Below are positions 43,210 through 53,072 of a stretch of DNA of 64,000 nt, piece after piece. The position numbers and the translations under genes are program-made. How positions within the stretch are numbered: the stretch's first letter is position 1; each line of letters opens with the position of its first letter. Source of the DNA: Amycolatopsis nivea (GTDB lineage Bacteria > Actinomycetota > Actinomycetes > Mycobacteriales > Pseudonocardiaceae); assembly GCF_004522235.1 (NCBI RefSeq), contig NZ_SDLT01000023.1:62270-126269 (forward strand), written 5' to 3'. The notes under the pieces were generated by a model. It saw only the letters and a list, made by a program, of their open reading frames with translations. It did no database searches and had not been told where the DNA came from.

Positions 43210-44510
43210 CCCGCGGTCGCCGTTTCGCCTTCTCCGCGGACGGCCGGAGCCCCGAAGGCTTTAATCGCGAACTGCTCTCCGACGCCGACTTTCACGACAG
43301 GGAGGCTCGACTCGACAAGGGGGTCGCGCTGACCGGACCTGCGGAAACCTGGGCGCGGGATCTTCTCCAAGTCGCGAGGGCGGCCTACTTGGTGGACAAG
43401 CGCTACGTCCGCAAGACCGAGGACGGGTGGTCGCGCACTGTCGACTTAGTGGTTGAGGTCGCGGAACCCGAGCGCTGGGGTGCGGCACAACTCGCTGATC
43501 TCACTGCGCTGCTCGCAGCATTGACGAGCGATACCTGGTATGTCGCGGTGACCGGGGGCGCTGCTTACCGACAGTGGCTGGACTACGAAGAACGAGCATC
43601 GGAGGTTGCGCTCTTCTCTGGCGGACTGGACTCCACCGCCTACGCCGCGCAAGCCGCGACCGAACCTCGCGCCGGAACTTTGTTGCTGATGGGCTACGAC
43701 GACAACATCCGCGCCCGTCAGCAAGAGGTATGCCGAGCCATCGGCCGTATCCAGCGCCGTCCGGTCAGGCTTGCCCAGATCGGCCAGCGGGTGCTTTCCG
43801 GCCCCGACGGCGAACTCGAGCGCAGCAGCCGCACCCGGGGCTTGCTCTACATGGCGACTGCGGTCGCCGCCGCATCGGCGCATCGCGTCGAGCGGATCAA
43901 AGCTCCGGAGAACGGCCAGCTCGCGATCAATCCCCCGCTGACACCGAACAGGCTTGCCTGTCTCTCGACGCGCTCGGTGCATCCCTGGACGCTGGAGCTG
44001 ACGAATCGCCTGATCCGCGGGCTGGGAGGAGGTGTCGAGGTCATCAACCCGCTCCTGCAGTTCACCAAAGGCGAGGTGTGCAGCCAGGCACTGCACGCCG
44101 GCCTTACTCCGGACGACCTGGCACGCACGGTCAGCTGTGGTGATCCGAGCAGCGCACGCTACGCCCACCACGGCCGACTTAACTGCGGGCATTGCTATCC
44201 GTGCCTCGTCCGCCGGTCCGGGCTGCTGGCCGCCGCCGGCGAAGACCGAACCGACTACCGGGTCGATCTCGCCGAAGCCAATGCGCGAACCAAGACCACG
44301 GAGCACCTCCGGGCTTTGGCCCGGTGGCTGGCTGCCGACTTCGGATTCCGGGATGTGGTCGCCGATATGCCTTTCCCGCGCACGACCCCGATCCCGCTGG
44401 TGCTGCCGATGCTGCACCGCGGGCGGCGCGAATTGGCGGCGATGGTGGAACAGGTCGTGCCGGAGAACAGCGTGTTAAGGCGGAACTGGGTGCCCCGGCT
44501 CGCTAGCTGA
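43206..44510 (+). CDS. QueC-like PP-loop ATPase (QatC-like)
   Basis: A 434-residue protein related to 7-cyano-7-deazaguanine synthase. The PP-loop nucleotide motif SGGLDST is at residues 138-144. A zinc site is formed by CGDPS and the NCGHCYPCLVRR cluster near residue 325. It is about twice the length of housekeeping QueC because of an N-terminal extension of about 130 residues and a C-terminal extension of about 90. No other queuosine/deazapurine genes are nearby. QueC-like proteins of this extended form occur in anti-phage systems such as Qat, so a defence role is likely; the substrate is unknown. Confidence 0.8.
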   Translation: MTRGRRFAFSADGRSPEGFNRELLSDADFHDREARLDKGVALTGPAETWARDLLQVARAAYLVDKRYVRKTEDGWSRTVDLVVEVAEPERWGAAQLADLTALLAALTSDTWYVAVTGGAAYRQWLDYEERASEVALFSGGLDSTAYAAQAATEPRAGTLLLMGYDDNIRARQQEVCRAIGRIQRRPVRLAQIGQRVLSGPDGELERSSRTRGLLYMATAVAAASAHRVERIKAPENGQLAINPPLTPNRLACLSTRSVHPWTLELTNRLIRGLGGGVEVINPLLQFTKGEVCSQALHAGLTPDDLARTVSCGDPSSARYAHHGRLNCGHCYPCLVRRSGLLAAAGEDRTDYRVDLAEANARTKTTEHLRALARWLAADFGFRDVVADMPFPRTTPIPLVLPMLHRGRRELAAMVEQVVPENSVLRRNWVPRLAS

Positions 44511-44982
44511 CCTTGAGCGCTGAGCTGATCCGAAGCGGTGGGCGGTCTGCGGCTACTGGCCGCAGCAAACGCCCCTGAAGCGCAAGAACGGTTGGTTACG
44601 CGGGCCTTCTTGTGACATCGGTGGTCAGTCCCGAACTGCGGCCGGTGGTAGGTATACGGCCGGCTGGAACACTGTCCGAGGAAGACGTCCGTGATCGGGC
44701 AGGTCGGTTCGGCGGGGAATCCTGCGCTGCCCGTGGGCCCCGTCGGTGGCATGCTTGGTTTGCTTGCAGGCGTTAGTAATTCCAGTCGCGGCAGTGATCA
44801 CCCATGATCGTCCGATAACTACCCGGCTACGACCTCGGTGCAGATGTAACGTAACGCAGCGTGACCTCGACTTGGTATCGAGTGGACCATCGCCCGCTGA
44901 GCACCCGAGGACTTGACGTCCGCCTCGGCGTGCGCAACTAGGATCGTCAAGCGAGCAGCTAGTCAGCCGAGAAGGGGAGGCA
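44511..44982. other. Gene-free stretch
   Basis: About 470 bases between the QueC-like and NERD genes. Only short frames are present. The minus strand around 44640-44760 has short protein-like pieces in two frames that may be decayed coding DNA. The final 40 bases carry the AGGGGAGG ribosome-binding site of the next gene. Confidence 0.4.
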
Positions 44983-46765
44983 GTGTTGTCGGGCGGGGGA
45001 CCATCGATACCCAAACCTTCACCTCCACCGCAGGCTCAGCGCTGGTTCCAGGAGCGGACGTCGCCTTATCCTTGGGAGCAGGACGGGCTCGATCACGTAC
45101 GTCGGCTCATGCCGAAGGCTGCGCCGTACCGCGCTTGGGCCACCTTCTCGTTCACTGCCGCGTCCGGGCGCATCAACGAGTGCGATCTGCTCATCGCCGT
45201 CCCCGGCGGCCTCTACCTGCTCGAGCTCAAAGGACACCCCGGGCGGGTGGTGAACAACGGCGACACCTGGAGGTTCTTCCAGGACGACTCCAATCGGGTG
45301 TTGACACTGCGCAACCCACTGCACTTCACCGACCTCAAGTGCAAGGAACTCAAGGGAAGGCTGGAGTGGGCAGCCAAGCAGTTGCACCTCAGCACCCGGC
45401 TTCCCCGCATCGAGCCCGCCGTGTTCCTCTCTGCGCCGAACTTGCGCTCCGGACTCGACGAAGTGCAGAGCACCCGCGTCTATGGCCGCGATGAGGCATC
45501 AGAAGGGTTGCCGTGGCTGTGGCGCGACCTGCTGTCCCGACCGCCGCAACAGGAGCGGCAGCGGATCACGCCGGAGTTTTCTCGGCATGTTCTGCCGCAG
45601 CTGCTGGAGAAGATCGGAATCCGTGCGTCCACCGCGCACCTGCGCTTCGGCGACGACTGGACTCTCAGCTCCGACCTGCTCGATGCGGGTCCCACCTGGG
45701 AGGACCGCCTGGCCGAACGGACGGGTATCGTTCGCGAGGAGGGGCGGGTCCAGCTCTACCTCACCGCTCAGCAGGCGACCGACGAGCGGCGGCAGTCGGT
45801 AGAGCGCGCTGCGCGCCGCGAGTACCAGGTCCTGCAGGGCATCACCCATCGCGGCATCGCCCAAGCCATGCAGATTCGCGAGCACCAGGCGGGCCCTGCG
45901 ATCCTCTTCCGCCATCGCGCCAACGACCTGCGGCTGGAGTCCTACCTGGCTGTGCACGGCGAGCGTCTCGGAGCCGAGGTCCGCCTCGACATGGTCCGTC
46001 AGCTCGCCGAGGCCGTCCGGTACGCGCACAGCCGATCCCTCTACCACCGCGCGCTGGCTGCCCGGTCCGTATACGTGTCGGCGAAGGACGATGGCGCCGA
46101 GCCGATCATGCGGATCGTCGACTGGCAGGCCGCGGCGCGTGACTTCGACACCACCGGTTTCTCTTCGATCGGCAACACCTCGCTGCCCGGCGAACACGTT
46201 TCCAACGCCGCCGAGGTGTACCTGGCACCGGAGTTCGACACCCCCCTTCGCCGACCCGGTCGATCTCGACGTGTTCGGCCTCGGTGCGATCGCCTACCTC
46301 GTCACCACCGGGCAACCCCCTGCTGCCCAGCGCAGCGGACTGATCGAGCGCTTGGCCGCCGACAAGGGCCTGCATCCGTTCGCTGTCTCCGACGGCGTGT
46401 CCGACGCCTTGGATTCGCTGATCTTCGACGCGGCCCGTGCCGACATTGCGGACCGGCTGGATTCGGCCGATGCGTTCCTGACCCGCCTCGACGCCGTCGA
46501 ACGTGACGGCGCCCCGACCGACGAAACTGCACCTCAGGTCGACCCGCTCACCGCCACCCCCGGGCAGGCCGTCGACGGCGACTGGATCGTGGAACGCATT
46601 CTCGGGACCGGCGCGACAGCGCGGGCCTTGCTCGTCAGCCGCGCCGAGGAGGACGAGGACGGCAAGCCGCACAGTGAGCGGCGTGTCCTCAAGATCGCGC
46701 TGGACGGCGACAAGGCCGCCCGGTTGCGTGCTGAGGCCCGCGCGCTGGAGCAGGTGTCCGCCTGA
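44983..46765 (+). pseudogene. PglW-like NERD/pseudokinase gene, frameshifted and truncated
   Basis: The N-terminal NERD nuclease-like domain is intact (GRINECDLLIAVPGGLYLLELKG, residues about 62-85). A first kinase-like domain follows, with its catalytic site degraded (YHRALAARSVYV lacks the HRD aspartate). Reading leaves frame in a six-C run at 46241-46246: deleting one C restores TPFADPVDLDVFGLG and continues to a second kinase-like domain that begins DGDWIVERILGTGATARALL. The frame then ends at 46765 after about 593 residues, under half the usual length of PglW of BREX type 2. The order NERD, kinase, second kinase is that of PglW. No pglX, pglY or pglZ follows. Confidence 0.8.
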
Positions 46766-47065
46766 GCCTGCAGCTGGTGCTTCACCTTGACGCGGTTGTC
46801 GGCCGACATCTCGCCGGCGTAATCAGGTAGCGTTCATCTGAACCTGACGTGTCAGCACTCGCCGCATGTTCAGAACTCAGGCCAGGTGTTCCGAACGAGG
46901 ACCTCTCGAACAACGCGTCGATCTTGCTGCTTACCAGGAAGTCCGCCTGGTTGTTCATGCATCGGCCCGCTTTTCCAGCCGATGGTGGTGCCGATGCGGA
47001 TCCGCGTGACCGGAACCACGGAGCGGGAACGCACTTCGGTTCGAGGGTACGACGTGATCAGCTAC
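46766..47065. other. Degenerate stretch after the truncated gene
   Basis: About 300 bases without a supported gene. The base composition is less G/C-biased than around it. It joins the truncated PglW-like gene to a helicase-type remnant and looks like a deletion scar. Confidence 0.4.
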
Positions 47066-47515
47066 CCCTGAATCTGCCATGGCTTTCCGCAGCCGGGCAG
47101 GCTCAGCGCGGGGTAGCGCCAGCGACACTTGGCTACCCAGGAGTACTGCTGTCTGGCAGGCGGGTAGCAAACAAGCCAGCACCTGCTCTTTGAGCGCATC
47201 CGCAAAGGACTCGACGATGGCTGGTTCTGCGCCGAACAATCGGGTGTCCCCGGCGACCGGTGCCGGCCGCCGACCCAGCGCATGACACAGCTGGAGGCTC
47301 GCAACACCTGCGCTTGCGGCGTCGTCAGCCCGAGCAATGCCGCGTTCACCCAGGCCACCGACGCCAGCCGCGCGGCGACGCGTCCAGCCTCCTCCGCCAT
47401 CGCTCACCGAGCACGTGCGGCCGGTGGGCCAGCACTGTCGCCAGGTTCTGCCGGTCGAGGCCTGCGAGACGGCCGATAAGTGCGTCGACGGTGGCCGTCG
47501 GCCTGGGCTGACGAT
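47066..47515 (-). pseudogene. Decayed helicase-associated (XPB/Ssl2 N-terminal-like) gene fragment
   Basis: Minus-strand sequence in shifting frames reads VDALIGRLAGLDRQNLATVLAH, then ARLASVAWVNAALLGLTTPQ, then LQLCHALGRRPAPVAGDTRLFG and ALPRAEPARLRKAMADSG. This pattern (repeated helical blocks, 'LLGLTTPQAQVLRA') is that of actinobacterial proteins with the helicase XPB/Ssl2 N-terminal domain. At least two frameshifts are needed, so it is a dead fragment of about 150 codons. Confidence 0.6.
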
Positions 47516-47768
47516 CGCTGGATGGCGTGGTCCGTCAGGGCCGAACGGGTGGATTGTTCGCGTGAGGTGTGACAAGGGCGTGCTGGTAAACGATCTCTCC
47601 CCGGAAACCTGTGAGGAGGCTGGTGATCGCACACGATGCACGCCAATCGGGCAAGTTCCGTTGGGCGCGATCTTCTGGCATGCTGGAGGGCTCGTCGCAG
47701 AACGTCGGGCCCGCACGTGCCAGGTACGTGCGGTCGACCGTTCCGTTCTGTCGAAGGGGATCAGCGGT

Positions 47769-50700
47769 ATGACCGCACAGCTGGACACCGGGCGGCTCGA
47801 AGTCGTCGCCGGGAAAGCCGCCGAGTGGCGGCGCAATCTCATCGACCTCAGTTTCCGCAATACCTTGCTTTACTTCAAGACCACCAAACTGGGCAGCCTC
47901 GACCTTACCGATGCGGACCCGGCTGCCCTGGCGGAGCTGACGACTCGCGGCAAGGTACGGCTGAGCAAGCTGGTACCCGAGCAGGAGAAGCTCAAAGACG
48001 CCTGTAGCCGGACCCGGGCCCTCGGCAAGCGGATCCAGCTCTTCGAAGAGGAACAGGGGCTTGACGTCGGCCGAATTGCGTTTGGCTTGATTCGCACGAC
48101 CCCTCGGCAGCGGCAGGGCTCGGTTCCGGTGCCGCCGCTGCGGGCGCCCCTTCTGCTGCGGCCGGTCACGATCAAGGCCAGGACGAACTCCGAAAGCGAC
48201 TACACGCTCGAGCTCACGGACGAACCCGAGCTCAACCCAGTGCTTTTGCACGCACTGAACGAGCAGTACGGCGTCGATGTCGCAGGGCTCGCGGACCGGC
48301 TCGGCGACGTGATCGACTCCGCTTCGGACCACGCGATCCAGATGGAGAGCGCCTACTCCCGGCTGACCGAGGTCGCCGCGGCTCAGGGGATCGCGTTGCA
48401 GCTGGAGAAGGCTGTCGTGCTCGGCACCTTCAACTACGAGAAGCTCCCGATGGTCGAGGATCTGGCGAACGCGACCGAACTGCTGGCCTCGCACGACCTG
48501 GTTGCCGCCATGGCCGGGTTCGCACCGGCCGCCGAATCGCTGGTCGCGGAGGGCGGGTTCCGCCCGCCGGCCGTCGATTCCTTGTCGCCCGCCGACGAAT
48601 TCCTGGTCCAGGACGCGGACTCGTCCCAGCACCGGGCGATCATGACGGCCTTGTCGGGCAGACACGTCTTCATCGAAGGCCCGCCCGGCACGGGCAAGAG
48701 CCAGACAATCGCGAACATCATCGCCGGGGCGGCCGCGACCGGGAAAAAGGTGCTGTTCGTAGCCGAGAAGCGGGCGGCCATCGAAGCGGTGCTCAACCGG
48801 CTGGCGGCCGTCGAGCTCGACGGTTTGATGTTCGACTTGCACCAGCAGAAGATCAGCAAGCGGGAAGTAGCCCAGCAGCTCGCGCTCAGTCTCGACCAGC
48901 TGTCGAAGGAACCGCCGGTCGACGCCACCGCGTTGCACAACCGCCTGTCCGACGCGCGGCAGCGCCTGCTAGACCACTCGCGGGAGCTACATACACGGCG
49001 ACAACCGTGGGACCTGAGCGCGTACAAGGTCCGGCAGCGGCTGCTCGACCTGCCACCAGGCCCCGAAATTCGCGGCGCTTTCCGGGGAAACCATCTCCGT
49101 GCCTTGGACGCAACAGTTGTCGGCGAACTCGAGCAGGGGATCAAGGACTTCGTCGACCGCGGCGGCTTGCGGATCCTGCGGCGCGAGACGCCATGGTGCA
49201 ACACACAGGTCCGCACCGTCGACGAGGCCGAAGCGGTGCTGATCCAGCTCGACCAATTATCCAACCAGACGCTGAAGCGCAGTCAGCACGGTGTCCAGCG
49301 GCTCGTCACGCAAACCGGCCTGCGCCAGCCGCAGGACTTCGCAGGGTGGGAGGAGGTGCTCGGTCTTCTCGACGGCATCACCCAAAGCGTCCGCGACTTC
49401 GGGCCGACGATCTTTGGGACCCAGCTGGATCAGTTCGCGCAGGCGACTGCGGACCGTGCCACTCGGGCTCGGTACTCGCAACCTCTCTCGTGGGGACAGC
49501 GGCGAGCATTGGTGAAACAGCTCAGGGGGCTGACCACGACCGGCTTGCGCAAGAAGCCGGCACTCCACGCGGCGCTGACGGCAGTACTCGGGCAGCGGCA
49601 GCGCTGGCAGGAGCTCGGCGGCCGCGAGGTGGCGCCGTCCGAAATCATCGGGCTCGACCAGGTCGCGCGTGACTACACCGAGCTGCGTCGCCAGCTCGCG
49701 GCGGTGGCCGTGTCGGCACAGTGGCCGGATCTGGCCGACGGCCCGGCGCCCCAGGTCGAACAACGGTTGACTGCCTTGGCCAGCGATAAGGACATGCTAT
49801 TCAAAATGCCGGGTCTGAACGCGCAGCTGGATCGGTTCCGCCAGCTCGGTCTCGAGCCGTTGCTCAAGGACATCGCGGATCGCAACCTTTCGTCCGACGA
49901 GGCTTGGCGAGCGTTCGAACGCATGTGGCTCTCCTCTATCGAGGACGACTTCAAGCTGCGGATCCCGGAACTCGGGCAGTTCGTGGCCGACCAGCAAAGC
50001 CGGGCCGCGGCCGATTTCCGCACTGTGGACCGAGAGCACTTCGCGATGGCTGCCCGGAGGGTCAGGCGGCGGGTGGCCAGGCGTGCCCGCGAGGCCCAGG
50101 ACACCTATCGGGACCAGGCGCAGATCCTCAAGAAACAGGCCAGCCTGAAGACGCGGCACATGCCGACTCGCAAGCTTGTGGAGAAGGCGTCGGACGTGCT
50201 GCTCTCGCTTCGGCCGTGCTGGGCTATGTCGCCGCTGGTGGTGAGCCGGATGCTGCCGGCCGAGCGGTTGTTCGACCTGGTGATCTTCGATGAGGCGAGC
50301 CAGATCCGCCCGCACGATGCGATCACGTCGATCATGCGTGGCGAGCACTTGATTGTCGCCGGTGACGAGAAACAGCTGCCGCCGTCGAACTTCTTCGACC
50401 GGGCGATCACCATCGACGACGAGGAAGACGACAACGACGAAGGCGAGCTCTCGGATTACGAATCGGTCCTGACCGCACTTCGGCCGATCATGCCGTCGCA
50501 GGAGATGCTGCGGTGGCATTATCGCAGCGCCGATGAACGCCTGATCGCATTTTCCAACAAGGAGATCTACCGCAATGGGCTGGTCACCTTCCCCGGTGCG
50601 GAGAGAGAAACCCCCGTTGCTCTCGTCAGCGTGGACGGTCAGGCCGCACCGGGGCAGAAGGGCTCGTCTCCGGCCGAGGTCGAGCGCGTCGTCGAGCTGA

Positions 50701-51797
50701 TCATGGAGCACGCGCGGACGCGGCCGGCAGAAAGCCTCGGTGTGATCACTCCCGGCACCACACATCAAGCGCGGATCGAGCAAGGGCTGATGCGGGCCCG
50801 TCGCGACCATCCGGAACTCGAAGATTTCTTTTCCGACGACGAGAAGGAGCTAGGCCGTCGGTTCTTCGTCAAGAACCTGGAGAGCGTGCAGGGCGACGAA
50901 CGAGACGCGATCATCCTCACGATCGGCGTGGCACGCACTGCGTCGGGCAAAATCAACAAGACGGGCTTCGGGTTTCTCAACCGGAAGGGCAGCGAGCGCC
51001 GGGTCAATGTCGCGGTGACCCGTGCGAAGCGCCGGATGACGCTGGTGGCTTCGTTCACTCATCACGACATCGAGCCGTCCGCCGAGATCACCGGCACCGA
51101 ACTGCTCCGGCGCTATCTCGATTTCGCTACGCACTTGAACGCAGACCAAGTCGGGCGGCCGTTGCGCACGCCGTTGAACGGGTTCGAACGTTCGATCTCT
51201 GACGCCCTGGCACGTCGCGGTGTTCCGGTCCACTCGCAGTGGGGCTTCTCGGATTATCGGATCGACTTCGCTTTGGAACACCGTGATCAGCCAGGGCGGA
51301 TGGTGCTGGCTGTCGAAGCGGACGGGCATGCTTACCACCAGGCGCACAGCGCCCGGGATCGGGACCGGCTTCGCCAGACCCACTTGGAAAACCTCGGCTG
51401 GCGCTTCCACCGGGTCTGGTCCTCGGCGTGGTTCGCCGACCCGGAGCGCGAAGCCGAGAACATCGTCGTGGCGTGGCACGAGGCGATGGCGGCCGTCGAC
51501 ACGGCCGTAGCGCCGGCTGCGGAGCCGGCGCCACGGCCGGCCGACCCGCCGCCGGTGGCCGTCCGCGGTCCACGGCCACCGGTCCCGGCCGGTCTGTCCA
51601 TTCAGGAGTACCCCGAGCGGCAGCTCATCGAGATCTGCCGCTGGCTGATGCGCGACGGCCTCCTGCTCGACGCCGATCAACGGCTGACCCAGGCGATGTC
51701 CGAGCTGGGATTCCGGCGACGCGGCCCCCGGATCGTCGAACGGCTGAGCCGGGCCGTCGAGATCGCGCTGCATCTCGCGGACAAGGAGGAGAACTGA
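47769..51797 (+). CDS. DUF4011-type superfamily 1 helicase with C-terminal endonuclease-like domain
   Basis: A 1342-residue protein. The N-terminal DUF4011-like region (about 15-60: AAEWRRNLIDLSFRNTLLYF) is followed by a split helicase core. Walker A is GPPGTGKSQ near residue 303, Walker B FDEASQIRPHD near 841, then AGDEKQLPPSNFF, and the late motifs SVQGDERDAIILTIG and NVAVTRAKRRM. A DUF559/Vsr-like nuclease segment lies near 1165-1225 (DYRIDFAL, AVEADG, LGWRFHRVWS). The C-terminus resembles DUF3320. Proteins of this build occur in defence islands. ATG 47769 chosen behind AAGGGGATC. Its stop overlaps the next start as TGATG. Confidence 0.88.
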   Translation: MTAQLDTGRLEVVAGKAAEWRRNLIDLSFRNTLLYFKTTKLGSLDLTDADPAALAELTTRGKVRLSKLVPEQEKLKDACSRTRALGKRIQLFEEEQGLDVGRIAFGLIRTTPRQRQGSVPVPPLRAPLLLRPVTIKARTNSESDYTLELTDEPELNPVLLHALNEQYGVDVAGLADRLGDVIDSASDHAIQMESAYSRLTEVAAAQGIALQLEKAVVLGTFNYEKLPMVEDLANATELLASHDLVAAMAGFAPAAESLVAEGGFRPPAVDSLSPADEFLVQDADSSQHRAIMTALSGRHVFIEGPPGTGKSQTIANIIAGAAATGKKVLFVAEKRAAIEAVLNRLAAVELDGLMFDLHQQKISKREVAQQLALSLDQLSKEPPVDATALHNRLSDARQRLLDHSRELHTRRQPWDLSAYKVRQRLLDLPPGPEIRGAFRGNHLRALDATVVGELEQGIKDFVDRGGLRILRRETPWCNTQVRTVDEAEAVLIQLDQLSNQTLKRSQHGVQRLVTQTGLRQPQDFAGWEEVLGLLDGITQSVRDFGPTIFGTQLDQFAQATADRATRARYSQPLSWGQRRALVKQLRGLTTTGLRKKPALHAALTAVLGQRQRWQELGGREVAPSEIIGLDQVARDYTELRRQLAAVAVSAQWPDLADGPAPQVEQRLTALASDKDMLFKMPGLNAQLDRFRQLGLEPLLKDIADRNLSSDEAWRAFERMWLSSIEDDFKLRIPELGQFVADQQSRAAADFRTVDREHFAMAARRVRRRVARRAREAQDTYRDQAQILKKQASLKTRHMPTRKLVEKASDVLLSLRPCWAMSPLVVSRMLPAERLFDLVIFDEASQIRPHDAITSIMRGEHLIVAGDEKQLPPSNFFDRAITIDDEEDDNDEGELSDYESVLTALRPIMPSQEMLRWHYRSADERLIAFSNKEIYRNGLVTFPGAERETPVALVSVDGQAAPGQKGSSPAEVERVVELIMEHARTRPAESLGVITPGTTHQARIEQGLMRARRDHPELEDFFSDDEKELGRRFFVKNLESVQGDERDAIILTIGVARTASGKINKTGFGFLNRKGSERRVNVAVTRAKRRMTLVASFTHHDIEPSAEITGTELLRRYLDFATHLNADQVGRPLRTPLNGFERSISDALARRGVPVHSQWGFSDYRIDFALEHRDQPGRMVLAVEADGHAYHQAHSARDRDRLRQTHLENLGWRFHRVWSSAWFADPEREAENIVVAWHEAMAAVDTAVAPAAEPAPRPADPPPVAVRGPRPPVPAGLSIQEYPERQLIEICRWLMRDGLLLDADQRLTQAMSELGFRRRGPRIVERLSRAVEIALHLADKEEN

Positions 51798-52675
51798 TGT
51801 TCCCGTTGGACTACCGGACGGCCGTCCGGCTGGCCGAGGTCATCGTCGACATGGACGGCTCCTACGAACGGAAGGGATATCAGTTGGAGGAGCTGCTGCG
51901 GCACGCCGGATGGGCCGACCCGCCCGAGTACGACGGCTCGCGGCGGGTGCCGTGGTTGCGCGATCAGCTCGTGGAGCGCGCCGACAACCACGCCGAAATC
52001 GAGCGCCTGCTCTGCCGGGTGTGCGATCCGATCGAGTACGACGACGGCGCGGCGGTCGCGGAGGAGTTCCGCCTGGTCGTCAACGAGAAGCTGGCTCCGG
52101 AGGGCCTGGTCGTCACCCTGGTCGGCGGCCGGCCGGTGATCGGAGAGCTCGCCGCGGACGGGGGCAACCCGGTCTTCGCGGAGCCGCCGGAACTCCAGCG
52201 CCGCCTGAAAAACCTGATCGCCGATGAGAAGACCATCGAAGTGCTCATGGGCCGGGTGGCCGAGGCACGGATCTGCGTCGAGGGCGGCGCGTACCGGATG
52301 GCGACGATCGGAATCGGCACCTTCATCGAAGGCCTGCTGCTGTCGGTTCTCCTGGAGCGCGACGAAGATTTGCGGAAACACGGATTCCCGGATGTTCGCC
52401 AGCGAATCGCCCCTGACAAGCGTTCGACAAAGCGTTCGAGCCCCGACTGGGTTTCGATGGAACTGTTGATCGACACGGCCTTTGCGAAGGACTGGGTGCA
52501 ACTCGACGCGACGGCGTTCGCGCACACCGTGCGAGATTTCCGGAACTTCATCCACCCGCGCAAAGAACTGGCGGAAAGCCCCCGATTCGATGCGGACACC
52601 GTGATGCTGTGCTGGGGTCCCGTTCAAGCGCTGCTGAACGATCTGGAGCAGAACCTGGAACCGGTCGGGAAGTGA
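51797..52675 (+). CDS. Hypothetical partner of the DUF4011 helicase
   Basis: A 292-residue protein. The N-terminal half is like a small helical domain common to defence-associated proteins (DYRTAVRLAEVIVDMDGSY, LLRHAGWADPPEYDGSRR). The C-terminal half (about 160-285) resembles Abi-type/DUF4145-like helical bundles with HTVRDFRNFIHPRKEL. The TGATG overlap with the helicase gene and the terminator after it make a two-gene operon. Function unknown. Confidence 0.75.
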   Translation: MFPLDYRTAVRLAEVIVDMDGSYERKGYQLEELLRHAGWADPPEYDGSRRVPWLRDQLVERADNHAEIERLLCRVCDPIEYDDGAAVAEEFRLVVNEKLAPEGLVVTLVGGRPVIGELAADGGNPVFAEPPELQRRLKNLIADEKTIEVLMGRVAEARICVEGGAYRMATIGIGTFIEGLLLSVLLERDEDLRKHGFPDVRQRIAPDKRSTKRSSPDWVSMELLIDTAFAKDWVQLDATAFAHTVRDFRNFIHPRKELAESPRFDADTVMLCWGPVQALLNDLEQNLEPVGK

Positions 52676-52680
52676 CAAAG

Positions 52681-52705
52681 GGTCCCGGCCGCGGAGGCCG
52701 GGACC
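52681..52705. terminator. Terminator after the helicase operon
   Basis: GGTCCCGGCC (52681-52690) pairs perfectly with GGCCGGGACC (52696-52705) around GCGGA, six bases past the partner gene's stop. Confidence 0.9.
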
Positions 52706-52849
52706 CACTTGGTCGGGTCCTTGCCGGAGGGGCCTGTCCCCGTCGCGGTGCAGCTGGGCCGATACCCGGGCTGGCCGTGATGAATTGGTGTGACTCTTGC
52801 GGTCTTCGCAGCCGCGCTGACTGGTCCGAAGCTGGACAATCTGGCCCCG

Positions 52850-52960
52850 CTTTTGCCCAGACCTCGATCTTGACCTGCGGTTCGACCACGAAAGGAGGCT
52901 GTCGACGTGACAGCCTCTCCGCGGGTGGACAGTAAGTGTCCTGGGGATCACAACTCCACA
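52850..52960 (+). pseudogene. 3' remnant of a serine recombinase gene
   Basis: The sequence reads LRFDHERRLST and, one frame over, VTASPRVDSKCPGD. This is the C-terminal end of the actinobacterial recombinase family whose members end in YENEERA-like then ATASPRV...C segments. The same end occurs at the 62-63.3 kb recombinase pseudogene (LRYDNEKRRS, VTASPRVSNVC). Only the last 30-40 codons remain. Similarity appears to continue past the stop into non-coding DNA. Confidence 0.65.
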
Positions 52961-53072
52961 CGCCTGCACCTGGCTCCGTGAACGACGTAGCTTTCTCACA
53001 GAAGCAAGCCCTTCGGTTTGGTTCTGGCTTATCGTCGGCGGAAGGTCCCTCGACGGCCGTAGCGCGCGTCGA

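Noticed and set aside
52895..52917. GAGGCTGTC/GACAGCCTC hairpin as a terminator, and its analogue near 63195-63217
   Set aside because: Both fall inside the conserved recombinase C-terminal coding remnant, so the symmetry is more simply explained by shared coding sequence; a terminator role cannot be excluded.
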